Below the pieces are notes generated by a model. The model searched no databases. It was not told the DNA's origin and saw nothing but the letters and a program-made list of their open reading frames with translations. 5,980 nucleotides of DNA from Candidatus Roizmanbacteria bacterium CG06_land_8_20_14_3_00_34_14. GTDB lineage: Bacteria; Patescibacteriota; Microgenomatia; UBA1406; GWC2-37-13. Positions within the stretch are counted from its first letter, which is position 1. The number at the start of each line of letters is the position of its first letter. Location of the stretch: NCBI GenBank assembly GCA_002779665.1, contig PEVZ01000017.1, forward strand, positions 8,930 to 14,909, given 5' to 3'. This document shows positions 1 through 4,888 of the stretch, one piece after another. The position numbers and the translations under genes were made by a program.

Positions 1-86
1 AGACCGGGATCATCAACGGCTTCGACATATTTAATGGATGAGAATAATATCAAAAATATCAATAAATAAAAAATAAGTTTTTTCAT
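1..86 (-). CDS. N-terminus of a signal-peptide protein (partial, runs off left edge)
   Basis: An open frame starts at ATG 86-84 and stays open to the window edge. The visible 28 residues begin MKKLIFYLLIFLILF and are a classic export signal: two lysines, a long hydrophobic core, then KYVEA|VDDPG with a plausible signal peptidase I site after VEA. The 565-residue protein two genes upstream has the same VEA-V junction followed by acidic and Pro residues, so the two may be paralogous surface proteins; that is an inference from a short stretch. The start lies one base after the stop of the 72-residue gene, which argues for one transcript. Nothing can be said about the mature protein. Confidence 0.6.
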   Translation of the reverse strand, partial: MKKLIFYLLIFLILFSSIKYVEAVDDPG

Positions 87-87
87 A

Positions 88-306
88 TTAACTTCGAGCT
101 TTTTTGATATAAAAAACTATTCCTATTATAATAATCGCCAACAATAATATTATCACTATAATAGTTATTAGAGATAAATTAATTGATTTTTTTGTGGGAA
201 CGGCCGATCGATTATTTTCTTGTGAATGATTATTTTTTTCAATAATATTGTTCAATTGCCCTGTTTTCAAATTAATAATTTCTTGATCTTGTTTGGTTCC
301 CTGCAT
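88..306 (-). CDS. Small C-terminally anchored membrane protein, 72 aa, function unknown
   Basis: I do not recognise the family. Residues 1-41 are hydrophilic, rich in Asn, Gln and Lys. Residues about 42-67 form one long Ile/Leu/Val transmembrane helix, followed by a short positive tail (KKARS). This is a tail-anchored or single-span layout with the tail predicted in the cytoplasm. The gene starts 12 bases after the stop of the large secreted protein and ends one base before the next signal-peptide gene, so it sits inside a surface-protein operon and could be an accessory or anchoring partner; this role is inferred from position only. No Shine-Dalgarno sequence is visible. The composition and tight packing favour a real gene despite its size. 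Confidence 0.6.
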   Translation of the reverse strand: MQGTKQDQEIINLKTGQLNNIIEKNNHSQENNRSAVPTKKSINLSLITIIVIILLLAIIIIGIVFYIKKARS

Positions 307-318
307 TAAATTTATTTT

Positions 319-2016
319 CTATGATTCTAAATATGACTGATTGCCGGAAACAAATTCTGAGGTCGTCTTGATAATTTTTTCCTGAGTGACAGGATCTGTA
401 AATTCGAGATAATACTCAAGATAAGGAAGATCTTTTGTATAAATCGTAAAAAAACCAGAATCATCAGCTTTAGTTTGATAAATAAACTGATCATTCATGG
501 AAAGCTTAACCAAGACCTCAGCCTTTGGAATCCTTTGATTATTTTTCCCATAAACATAGCCTTCTACGTGGCTTAAAATCGGCTCAAAGGAATATTGTTC
601 GTTTTTTTCGTTGGTCCTTGAATAAGATGAACTGTCTTTTATTGTTTGGACAACATTATTCTTTTGATAAAGGGCTGGGTTATTCAAATTAACTTTTTCA
701 GAGACAAGAATTAATTTTTTTGGTGGAATTTTATTAATAGGAATTGCTAAAGTAAACATACCTATTCCATCGGCGTTAACACAATGGTCGATAGTCTTCC
801 CCGTCTCTTCTTCTTTTAAACAAATTTTTGCCATTGGAAAAGTATTCCGTCCCGAATAAACAATGTGTGTCTTCAAATTTTGTGATTTCATTGATCCAAA
901 AATGAATTGAGATATAGCATAGCTATATGGCTGACCTTTTGGTTGTAACGGAATATCGTGGTGCGTCGCTACATTAGTTTTTTCAAAAAATACTTTACCT
1001 GGATAATAGAGATCAGAATATATTTTTGACCAATATGGACTAAGTTTTGGACTTGTAACAAAATCATGAACGGTCGATTCACCTATTTTGAGTCGATAAT
1101 TACCTTCTTTTTCAACCAAAATATTAAAAAGACCGTCTTCACCTGTAATATCATAGTTTATACTGCTCGTCATTACGGCTGGTTGTCCGGTCAATTCATC
1201 TATTATGGTTATTTCTCTGTATGAAATTGGCTCAAGAGAAACCGCATCAAATACCCGTCCATAGGGATCCCAATAGATACTTGTACATTTTTTTTCCAAT
1301 CCTTTACTGGTATTTTCAAAATCTTCTTTATTAAATGTCACTTGGGCTAACTGTTGAGAATGCGATTCTCCAGTTATACTGTTATCAGGACCTTTACCAA
1401 GATCTGTCTGTATTATTGGAGCAGGATAAACAGCCGAAAAATCATAATTAATATGTTTGTAAACAGTTTCTTCAACTATAACATCAACTGGTCCTGGCGC
1501 CAATACTCTATCCGATCCGGTAGTATTTGGATGATTATTTTTGATAATATTACACGGTTTACAATCAGGGCTTATTTTTTTTAAAGTCGCTACTTCATCA
1601 AGAAATTTTTTACAACCAGCTGCATCCCGTTCTTGAAATTTTTCCAAACTTCCATAACCCTGAAAATTGCTCTTAATCAATTTGGCCATTTTTTGTTTGC
1701 TATAAACAATATCACCACCTTTAGTTTCGCAATCAATACCATTTTTCTTTGCTTCAGCAACAGCGCTGTTAAGTCCCCAACACACACTACACGAACATCC
1801 TGTTGAAGAACCACAATCTCCAGACAAAGGCACGTCTACTTTTAATGCTAAATCTTTTCCTCTCTCATTATTCCATTTCCAATTTGGAATTAAACAAGAA
1901 TGGATTTCTCCCTGCTTTAATAATTTAGTATGATCGGGTGGTTCTACAGCTTCAACAACTAAGTATATGAATAAAAAAAAAGTTATGAATAAAAAAATAG
2001 CTACAAACTTCCTCAT
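319..2016 (-). CDS. Large secreted protein with carboxypeptidase-regulatory-like beta domains, 565 aa
   Basis: Residues 1-23 are a signal peptide (MRKF, then a Phe/Leu/Ile core) with a likely cleavage after VEA, so the protein is exported. The mature N-terminal part (about 24-160) is Cys-rich, with Cys at 68, 74, 76, 79, 96, 135, 152 and 155 including CSCSVC and CKPC patterns, which suggests disulfides or metal binding. Three segments look like carboxypeptidase-regulatory or related Ig-like beta folds: about 252-320 (GRVFDAVSLEPI to EDGLFNILVEKEGNYRLKI), about 383-443, and about 484-545 (VEGYVYGKNNQRIPKAEV to DDSGFFTIYT). There is no C-terminal hydrophobic anchor; the 72-residue gene just downstream has one. 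I see no catalytic motif. A role in the cell surface or in contact with a host cell is inference. The ATG at 2016 is supported by a promoter that places transcription start at or next to it. Confidence 0.8.
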   Translation of the reverse strand: MRKFVAIFLFITFFLFIYLVVEAVEPPDHTKLLKQGEIHSCLIPNWKWNNERGKDLALKVDVPLSGDCGSSTGCSCSVCWGLNSAVAEAKKNGIDCETKGGDIVYSKQKMAKLIKSNFQGYGSLEKFQERDAAGCKKFLDEVATLKKISPDCKPCNIIKNNHPNTTGSDRVLAPGPVDVIVEETVYKHINYDFSAVYPAPIIQTDLGKGPDNSITGESHSQQLAQVTFNKEDFENTSKGLEKKCTSIYWDPYGRVFDAVSLEPISYREITIIDELTGQPAVMTSSINYDITGEDGLFNILVEKEGNYRLKIGESTVHDFVTSPKLSPYWSKIYSDLYYPGKVFFEKTNVATHHDIPLQPKGQPYSYAISQFIFGSMKSQNLKTHIVYSGRNTFPMAKICLKEEETGKTIDHCVNADGIGMFTLAIPINKIPPKKLILVSEKVNLNNPALYQKNNVVQTIKDSSSYSRTNEKNEQYSFEPILSHVEGYVYGKNNQRIPKAEVLVKLSMNDQFIYQTKADDSGFFTIYTKDLPYLEYYLEFTDPVTQEKIIKTTSEFVSGNQSYLES

Positions 2017-2022
2017 AAAATT

Positions 2023-2051
2023 AGTATGACAGAATAAGATAATTCTGTCAA
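2023..2051 (-). promoter_or_regulatory. Promoter of the surface-protein operon, apparently leaderless
   Basis: On the minus strand there is a perfect -35 TTGACA (2051-2046), a 17-base spacer, and a -10 CATACT (2028-2023, 4 of 6 matches to TATAAT). Six bases then precede the ATG at 2016, so transcription would start at or just before the start codon and leave no room for a ribosome binding site. The 9-bp inverted repeat at 2027-2050 covers most of the -35 and the spacer. The promoter is inferred from sequence only. Confidence 0.5.
2027..2050. promoter_or_regulatory. Inverted repeat in the divergent control region, possible operator
   Basis: TGACAGAAT (2027-2035) and ATTCTGTCA (2042-2050) are perfect 9-base inverted arms around a 6-base centre. 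The site lies between two divergent genes, over the -35 and spacer of the minus-strand promoter and just upstream of the plus-strand -10. That is where a dimeric repressor would act, but no regulator gene is seen here. The 10-base string TTATTCTGTC that forms one side also occurs 20 bases upstream of tgt (4610-4619). Confidence 0.4.
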
Positions 2052-2057
2052 TTGTTT

Positions 2058-2066
2058 TGATATACT
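2058..2066 (+). promoter_or_regulatory. Extended -10 promoter for the 67-aa gene and fmt, leaderless
   Basis: TGATATACT is an extended -10 (TG, one base, then TATACT at 2061-2066). No good -35 is visible 16-18 bases upstream, which fits an extended -10 promoter. The ATG at 2072 comes 5 bases after the -10, so the transcript would begin at or very near the start codon. It would drive the small anchored protein and fmt together. Confidence 0.45.
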
Positions 2067-2071
2067 AAAGT

Positions 2072-2275
2072 ATGAAAATAAAATCATATATATTTATAGT
2101 ATTTTTAGTTGTTATATTATTCTTTATCCTTGGTGTTCGTTACGGACAAAAAATAGAAAAAAATAATAAAGTCGTCGATTATATTCTAAAAATAACTCCA
2201 TATCCCACCTACACTCCTTATCCATTACCTACCAAAGTCGCGACTGTTTCACCGACTTTAAAACTAAAACCATGA
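2072..2275 (+). CDS. Small membrane-anchored protein with Pro/Thr-rich tail, 67 aa
   Basis: This is not a family I recognise. Residues about 5-22 are a single hydrophobic segment (YIFIVFLVVILFFILGV) after a Lys-containing start, followed by RYGQKIEKNN; it reads as an uncleaved signal anchor, with no clear AxA site. Residues 41-58 are a Pro/Tyr/Thr-rich linker (ITPYPTYTPYPLPTK) that would be extended outside the membrane, ending in KLKP. Its stop TGA overlaps the fmt start as ATGA (2272-2275), so translation of the two is probably coupled. A functional link to formylation is not evident; the pairing may only be shared transcription. Confidence 0.6.
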   Translation: MKIKSYIFIVFLVVILFFILGVRYGQKIEKNNKVVDYILKITPYPTYTPYPLPTKVATVSPTLKLKP

Positions 2276-3210
2276 AAAAAATTTCACTTGCCTATTTTGG
2301 CTCACCTGATTTTTCCGCCCGATTCTTGGAAAAATTAGCTACAGATACTTCGATGTATCGATACATCGAAGTGAAATTGGTCGTTACCCAACCAGATAAA
2401 AAGGTTGGCAGGAAACAAATTCTAACGCCAACACCGGTGAAACAAATTGTCAAGCAATATAGTGAAAGCGAAGATACCAAATTTTCTTGCGCCTGCCTGC
2501 CGGCAGGCAGGGTTTGCTGTTTTCCGTCAAAAAATTTCAGTATCGAGCTGACAAATCTTGACTTGGCATTAGTTTATGCTTATGGTGATTTGATTCCAAA
2601 AAAAATATTGAATCTGCCGAAGTACGGTTTCTGGAATATCCATCCTTCACTTCTTCCAAAATATCGGGGAACTTCACCAATCGCCACACCTCTGATAAAT
2701 GGAGACAAAACTACCGGAGTAACCATAATTAAAATGGACGAGGAGATAGACCACGGACCAATTATTGCTCAAGAAAATTTAACGATTGAAGATACTGATT
2801 ATAGGCCTGATTTGGAAAGGAAATTGACTGATCTGGGATTTGAAATGTTTAAGCAACTAATTCTAACTAATTTAAACGAATTACAACTAACCGCACAAGC
2901 GGACGAATTTGCCACCTACACCAAAAAACTTTCCAAGCAAGACGGCTTTATCGAATTTGAAAAAATAAAAAGTTTATTCCTACCAACTACTAACTACCAA
3001 CTACTAACTACTTCCTACAACCTATTCCGTGGTCTCTATCCTTGGCCCGGTCTCTGGACTTTAATAAAAATAAATGGAGTTGAAAAGCGTTTAAAAATCA
3101 CCGGTATGTCACTATCCACTAATCACCAGCCACTAGTCACTAAAGTACAATTGGAAGGCAAAAACGAAGTTGACTTTGAGACGTTTAATCAGGCTTATAA
3201 AATAGTTTAA
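2272..3210 (+). CDS. fmt: Methionyl-tRNA formyltransferase, 312 aa, carrying repeat insertions
   Basis: Fmt transfers a formyl group from 10-formyltetrahydrofolate to Met-tRNAfMet before initiation, in the cytoplasm. The N-terminal formyltransferase domain is clear: YFGSPDFSARFLEKL, VVTQPDKKVGRK, the catalytic Asn122 and His124 in WNIHPSLLP, KYRGTSPI, and Asp160 in MDEEIDHG. The linker and C-terminal domain follow (TYTKKLSKQDGFIEF, FRGLYPWPGLWTLI). Length is normal for the family (about 310-315), yet several segments derive from repeats: a palindrome at residues about 26-34, a palindromic element at 65-92 where ordinary Fmt has a strand and loop before the AYG segment, and two heptamer arrays at about 237-251 and 280-291. 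All lie away from the catalytic residues, so the enzyme is probably active. The stop codon overlaps that of the converging tgt. Confidence 0.93.
   Translation: MKKISLAYFGSPDFSARFLEKLATDTSMYRYIEVKLVVTQPDKKVGRKQILTPTPVKQIVKQYSESEDTKFSCACLPAGRVCCFPSKNFSIELTNLDLALVYAYGDLIPKKILNLPKYGFWNIHPSLLPKYRGTSPIATPLINGDKTTGVTIIKMDEEIDHGPIIAQENLTIEDTDYRPDLERKLTDLGFEMFKQLILTNLNELQLTAQADEFATYTKKLSKQDGFIEFEKIKSLFLPTTNYQLLTTSYNLFRGLYPWPGLWTLIKINGVEKRLKITGMSLSTNHQPLVTKVQLEGKNEVDFETFNQAYKIV
2347..2372. repeat. Perfect 26-bp palindrome inside fmt
   Basis: ACTTCGATGTATC is followed directly by its exact reverse complement, with no loop. It encodes roughly TSMYRYIEV, in the loop between the first helix and the VVTQPD strand, where E. 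coli Fmt is several residues shorter. Half of the palindrome, ATACATCGAAGT, recurs in tgt at 3916-3927 next to another palindromic element. Confidence 0.75.
2465..2549 (+). repeat. Palindromic element, GC-centred subfamily, copy in fmt
   Basis: Bases 2465-2537 align without gaps to 3431-3503 in tgt, with 69 of 73 identical (differences at 2476, 2477, 2517 and 2518). The match weakens after 2537 but CGAGCT at 2544-2549 again corresponds to the tgt copy. The centre is the perfect 20-bp palindrome CCTGCCTGCCGGCAGGCAGG (2492-2511), flanked by AAATTTT (2479-2485) and AAAATTT (2531-2537) as outer inverted arms. The left end is AAAGCGAAGAT. Here it is read in the sense direction and encodes ESEDTKFSCACLPAGRVCC and KNFSIEL without a stop. 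Confidence 0.85.
2980..3020 (+). repeat. Heptamer tandem array in fmt (CTACYAA)
   Basis: Two perfect 14-base units (CTACCAACTACTAA at 2980-2993 and 2994-3007) are followed by a decayed third (3008-3020). The underlying period is 7 bases. The array encodes LPTTNYQLLTTSYN in the C-terminal domain, and its length preserves the frame. Confidence 0.8.
3110..3144 (+). repeat. Second heptamer array in fmt (CACTANN x5)
   Basis: Five consecutive 7-base units CACTATC, CACTAAT, CACCAGC, CACTAGT and CACTAAA follow the pattern CACTANN, with one unit varying at the fourth base. It encodes SLSTNHQPLVTK near the C-terminus. Period and base content resemble the array 90 bases upstream, so both may come from one process. 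Confidence 0.7.
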
Positions 3211-4598
3211 ATCAAATTATCACTTATCATTTCGCGGATCTTTTCAAACAACTTCTCCATCACCCATAAATTATGATAGGTTGCTAATGTATAGCCGAGG
3301 ATCTCCCGCTGTTTAAATAAATGGTGTAGATAGGATTTGGTAAAGTTCTGACAAACATAGCACTCACAATCCGCATCAACTTTTTCTAAATTATATTTAT
3401 AGATTGATTTTGTAATGTCTATATTTTTAAAAAGCGAAGATGACAAATTTTCTTGCGCCTGCCTGCCGGCAGGCAGGGTTTGTGGTTTTCCGTCAAAAAA
3501 TTTTGGTCGTCGAGCTTTATATATTTCCCCCATCCTGGCCAGTCTCGTCGGCTCCACACAATCAAAAGTATCGACCCCGTATTTTACAAGATCGATTATA
3601 TCGTCTATCTGCCCCACGCCAAGCAGATGGACCGGACGGTCTTTTGGCAAATAATCAGAAACCAATTTTACCTGTTCTCGCATTTCCTCTTTTGACTCCC
3701 CGACCGAAACTCCCCCAATCGCCACCCCAGGGGTGTCCTGGGTTAGGACAAACTCAGCCGATTTTTTTCGCAAATCCTCAAAAGCACCGCCTTGGATAAC
3801 GCCGTAAAGGAATTGGTTATGGGTTACTTGGTTACTTGGTAAAGACGAGGCAAAAGCTAATTTTTCAGTTTTGTTTGTTTTCTGAAAAATTAGCTTTGCC
3901 GAGTCTTTGTATTTAATACATCGAAGTAACCATTTATGAGTTCTCCTCATCGCCTTTTCCGCATATTCGTGCGTTGCCGGATAATAAGTACACTCATCAA
4001 AAGCCATATTAATATCCGCGCCAATCTGCCGTTGAAATTCCATTGACTTTTCCGGAGTAAATTCAATCAGTTTTCCGTCAAATGTCGAACGGAATTTAAC
4101 TCCATCATCAGAAATCTTTACTATGAAAGGGTCTTCTTCATCGCGAGCACTGGTTTTTTTTGTTTGATCTAAAGACGAGGGGGAGAAATTTTTTCGCTTT
4201 TGTTGGTTTTGCGATAAAAATTGCAACCCTGAGTCTTTATTAATTGTTCGAGCCAAGCCCGCCTTCGTGACAAACTGCCACTTCGGCGAGGCGAGGGAAA
4301 ATACTTGGAATCCTCCCGAGTCACTCATCGTAAAAATATTCAATCCCGAATATTTTTGTATCCCACCGGCTTTTTCAATAATATCTGCCCCAGGATGAGT
4401 GACCAAATGATAAGTATTAACGCAGGCTCCTTGAATCCCGATTTCCTTCACTTGAGATGAGGTTAAAGTCTTAATTGTCCCCTTGGTGGCCGCAGAAATA
4501 AACGCCGGCGTCTTCACCACTCCATGATCGCTCGTAATCTCCCCCAACCGAGCTTTGGATTTATTGGAAGAAAGTTTAACAGAAAAAAAATTATTCAT
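3207..4598 (-). CDS. tgt: tRNA-guanine transglycosylase, 463 aa, with three in-frame palindromic inserts
   Basis: Tgt swaps guanine-34 of GUN-anticodon tRNAs for a queuosine precursor (preQ1 in bacteria). Key residues are present: Asp93 in SDSGGFQVF, Asp201 and Cys203 in FDECTYYP, YGVIQGG at 265-271, the GGVSVGE loop at 295-301, the nucleophile Asp346 in FDCVEPTRLAR, and zinc ligands Cys411, Cys413, Cys416 and His442 (CECYVC and TYHNLW). Cys203 and Val299 fit the bacterial preQ1-using type. The protein is about 90 residues longer than the usual 375. The excess sits mainly in three loops, each holding a palindromic element: residues 121-143 (KDSG to SSL), 231-253 (KDSA to SSL) and 361-389 (KARR to SSSL). 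None interrupts a catalytic motif, so the enzyme is probably functional. The start is 21 bases after the toxin stop; co-transcription with the toxin-antitoxin pair is likely. Confidence 0.94.
   Translation of the reverse strand: MNNFFSVKLSSNKSKARLGEITSDHGVVKTPAFISAATKGTIKTLTSSQVKEIGIQGACVNTYHLVTHPGADIIEKAGGIQKYSGLNIFTMSDSGGFQVFSLASPKWQFVTKAGLARTINKDSGLQFLSQNQQKRKNFSPSSLDQTKKTSARDEEDPFIVKISDDGVKFRSTFDGKLIEFTPEKSMEFQRQIGADINMAFDECTYYPATHEYAEKAMRRTHKWLLRCIKYKDSAKLIFQKTNKTEKLAFASSLPSNQVTHNQFLYGVIQGGAFEDLRKKSAEFVLTQDTPGVAIGGVSVGESKEEMREQVKLVSDYLPKDRPVHLLGVGQIDDIIDLVKYGVDTFDCVEPTRLARMGEIYKARRPKFFDGKPQTLPAGRQAQENLSSSLFKNIDITKSIYKYNLEKVDADCECYVCQNFTKSYLHHLFKQREILGYTLATYHNLWVMEKLFEKIREMISDNLI
3431..3518 (+). 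repeat. Palindromic element, GC-centred subfamily, copy in tgt
   Basis: This 88-bp copy has the left end AAAGCGAAGATGAC and the right end GTCGTCGAGCTTT, which pair as imperfect inverted arms. The centre is the perfect 20-bp palindrome at 3458-3477. It is 69/73 identical to the fmt copy in the same plus-strand orientation, but tgt reads the opposite strand, giving KARRPKFFDGKPQ, TLPAGRQAQ and ENLSSSL (residues 361-389). It falls between the FDCVEPTRLAR segment and the zinc site, in a region where ordinary Tgt is shorter. Confidence 0.87.
3815..3840 (+). repeat. Octamer tandem array in tgt (GGTTACTT)
   Basis: GGGTTACTTGGTTACTTGGT (3821-3840) consists of GGTTACTT units and abuts the palindromic element that starts at 3841. 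On the tgt strand it encodes PSNQVTHNQ. A 19/20-identical string occurs on the minus strand of queA at 5714-5733. Confidence 0.7.
3841..3908 (+). repeat. Palindromic element, 68-bp subfamily, second copy in tgt
   Basis: The left arm 3841-3868 and right arm 3882-3908 are reverse complements except for a one-base indel and two mismatches, around a 13-base loop TTTTGTTTGTTTT. Ends are AAAGACGAGG and GAGTCTTT. It shares length, ends and loop with 4171-4238. On the tgt strand it encodes KDSAKLIFQ, KTNKTEK and LAFASSL (residues 231-253), just before the conserved YGVIQGG segment. Confidence 0.87.
4171..4238 (+). repeat. Palindromic element, 68-bp subfamily, first copy in tgt
   Basis: It has the same ends (AAAGACGAGG and GAGTCTTT), the same 68-bp length and nearly the same loop (TTTTGTTGGTTTT, one base different) as 3841-3908. 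Its arm sequences are quite different and pair less perfectly, with a bulge and several mismatches. On the tgt strand it encodes KDSGLQFLSQNQQ, KRKNFSPSSL (residues 121-143), in the loop after SDSGGFQVFSL. Confidence 0.82.
4249..4297. other. GC-rich patch inside tgt, possible further insert
   Basis: By eye about two thirds of these 49 bases are G or C, in a region that is otherwise AT-rich. The patch encodes LASPKWQFVTKAGLAR (residues 102-117), between the conserved SDSGGFQVFSL motif and the palindromic element at 4171-4238. I do not recognise this peptide from standard Tgt. It has only a weak inverted repeat (GTGAC with AAACTG between it and CCAC), so whether it is a separate insert or a divergent loop is open. 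Confidence 0.35.
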
Positions 4599-4619
4599 AA
4601 ATGTAGAAATTATTCTGTC

Positions 4620-4886
4620 CTAATAAACTTGATTATGAGTACCTATGTCTACAAGAACTATATTATCGTTTTGATCAAAATAAAAGATTATTCTGATATC
4701 TCCAGTCACTGAGAAAGAGCGAAGCCCTTTTTTTGATCCTGATAAAGTATGGGTTTTTAATTGAAGATCATTTGGATTAATGATAAATAGTTGAATTTTA
4801 AAAGAAATAATTTTCGCAAGTTTTTTATTGTGCAAGAAACGCTTTTTATATGACTTCTTAAAACTATTTTGATAAAAAATTTTCAT
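4620..4886 (-). CDS. RelE/YafQ-like mRNA interferase toxin, 88 aa
   Basis: This is a small basic protein of the RelE/ParE superfamily, whose YafQ-type members cut mRNA on the ribosome. The N-terminus is Lys-rich and helical (MKIFYQNSFKKSYKKRFLHNKKLAKII). It is followed by the family core HTLSGSKKGLRSFSVTGDIRIIFYF and the ending VLVDIGTHNQVY. His84 in GTHNQVY lines up with the catalytic His near the C-terminus of E. coli YafQ (GTHAALF), and Arg56 and Arg64 lie where the family has RNA-contacting basic residues. The gene starts 2 bases after the antitoxin stop, the usual antitoxin-first order. Its product should be held inactive by the upstream protein. Confidence 0.85.
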   Translation of the reverse strand: MKIFYQNSFKKSYKKRFLHNKKLAKIISFKIQLFIINPNDLQLKTHTLSGSKKGLRSFSVTGDIRIIFYFDQNDNIVLVDIGTHNQVY

Positions 4887-4888
4887 AC

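Noticed and set aside
1354..1584. Plus-strand 76-codon frame inside the 565-residue gene
   Set aside because: It is antisense to a long well-formed coding sequence, with no domain or start signal.
2292..2480. Minus-strand 62-codon frame inside fmt
   Set aside because: It is antisense to the N-terminal domain of fmt and partly a by-product of the 26-bp palindrome, which reads alike on both strands.
3415..3799. Several plus-strand open frames of 79-119 codons opposite tgt
   Set aside because: They overlie the conserved minus-strand tgt frame and owe their length to the GC-rich palindromic element and repeats. They show no family motif and no start signal.
3841..3908. Rho-independent terminator reading of the long hairpin
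   Set aside because: It lies in the middle of the conserved tgt coding frame, lacks a trailing T run after a GC stem, and shares its form with another insert.
2465..4238. CRISPR array
   Set aside because: The repeats are dispersed in two genes, palindromic and of two types, with no regular spacers and no cas genes.
4599..4640. Separate tgt promoter just upstream of its ATG
   Set aside because: No hexamer pair near consensus could be placed with 16-18 base spacing; read-through from the toxin-antitoxin promoter is simpler.
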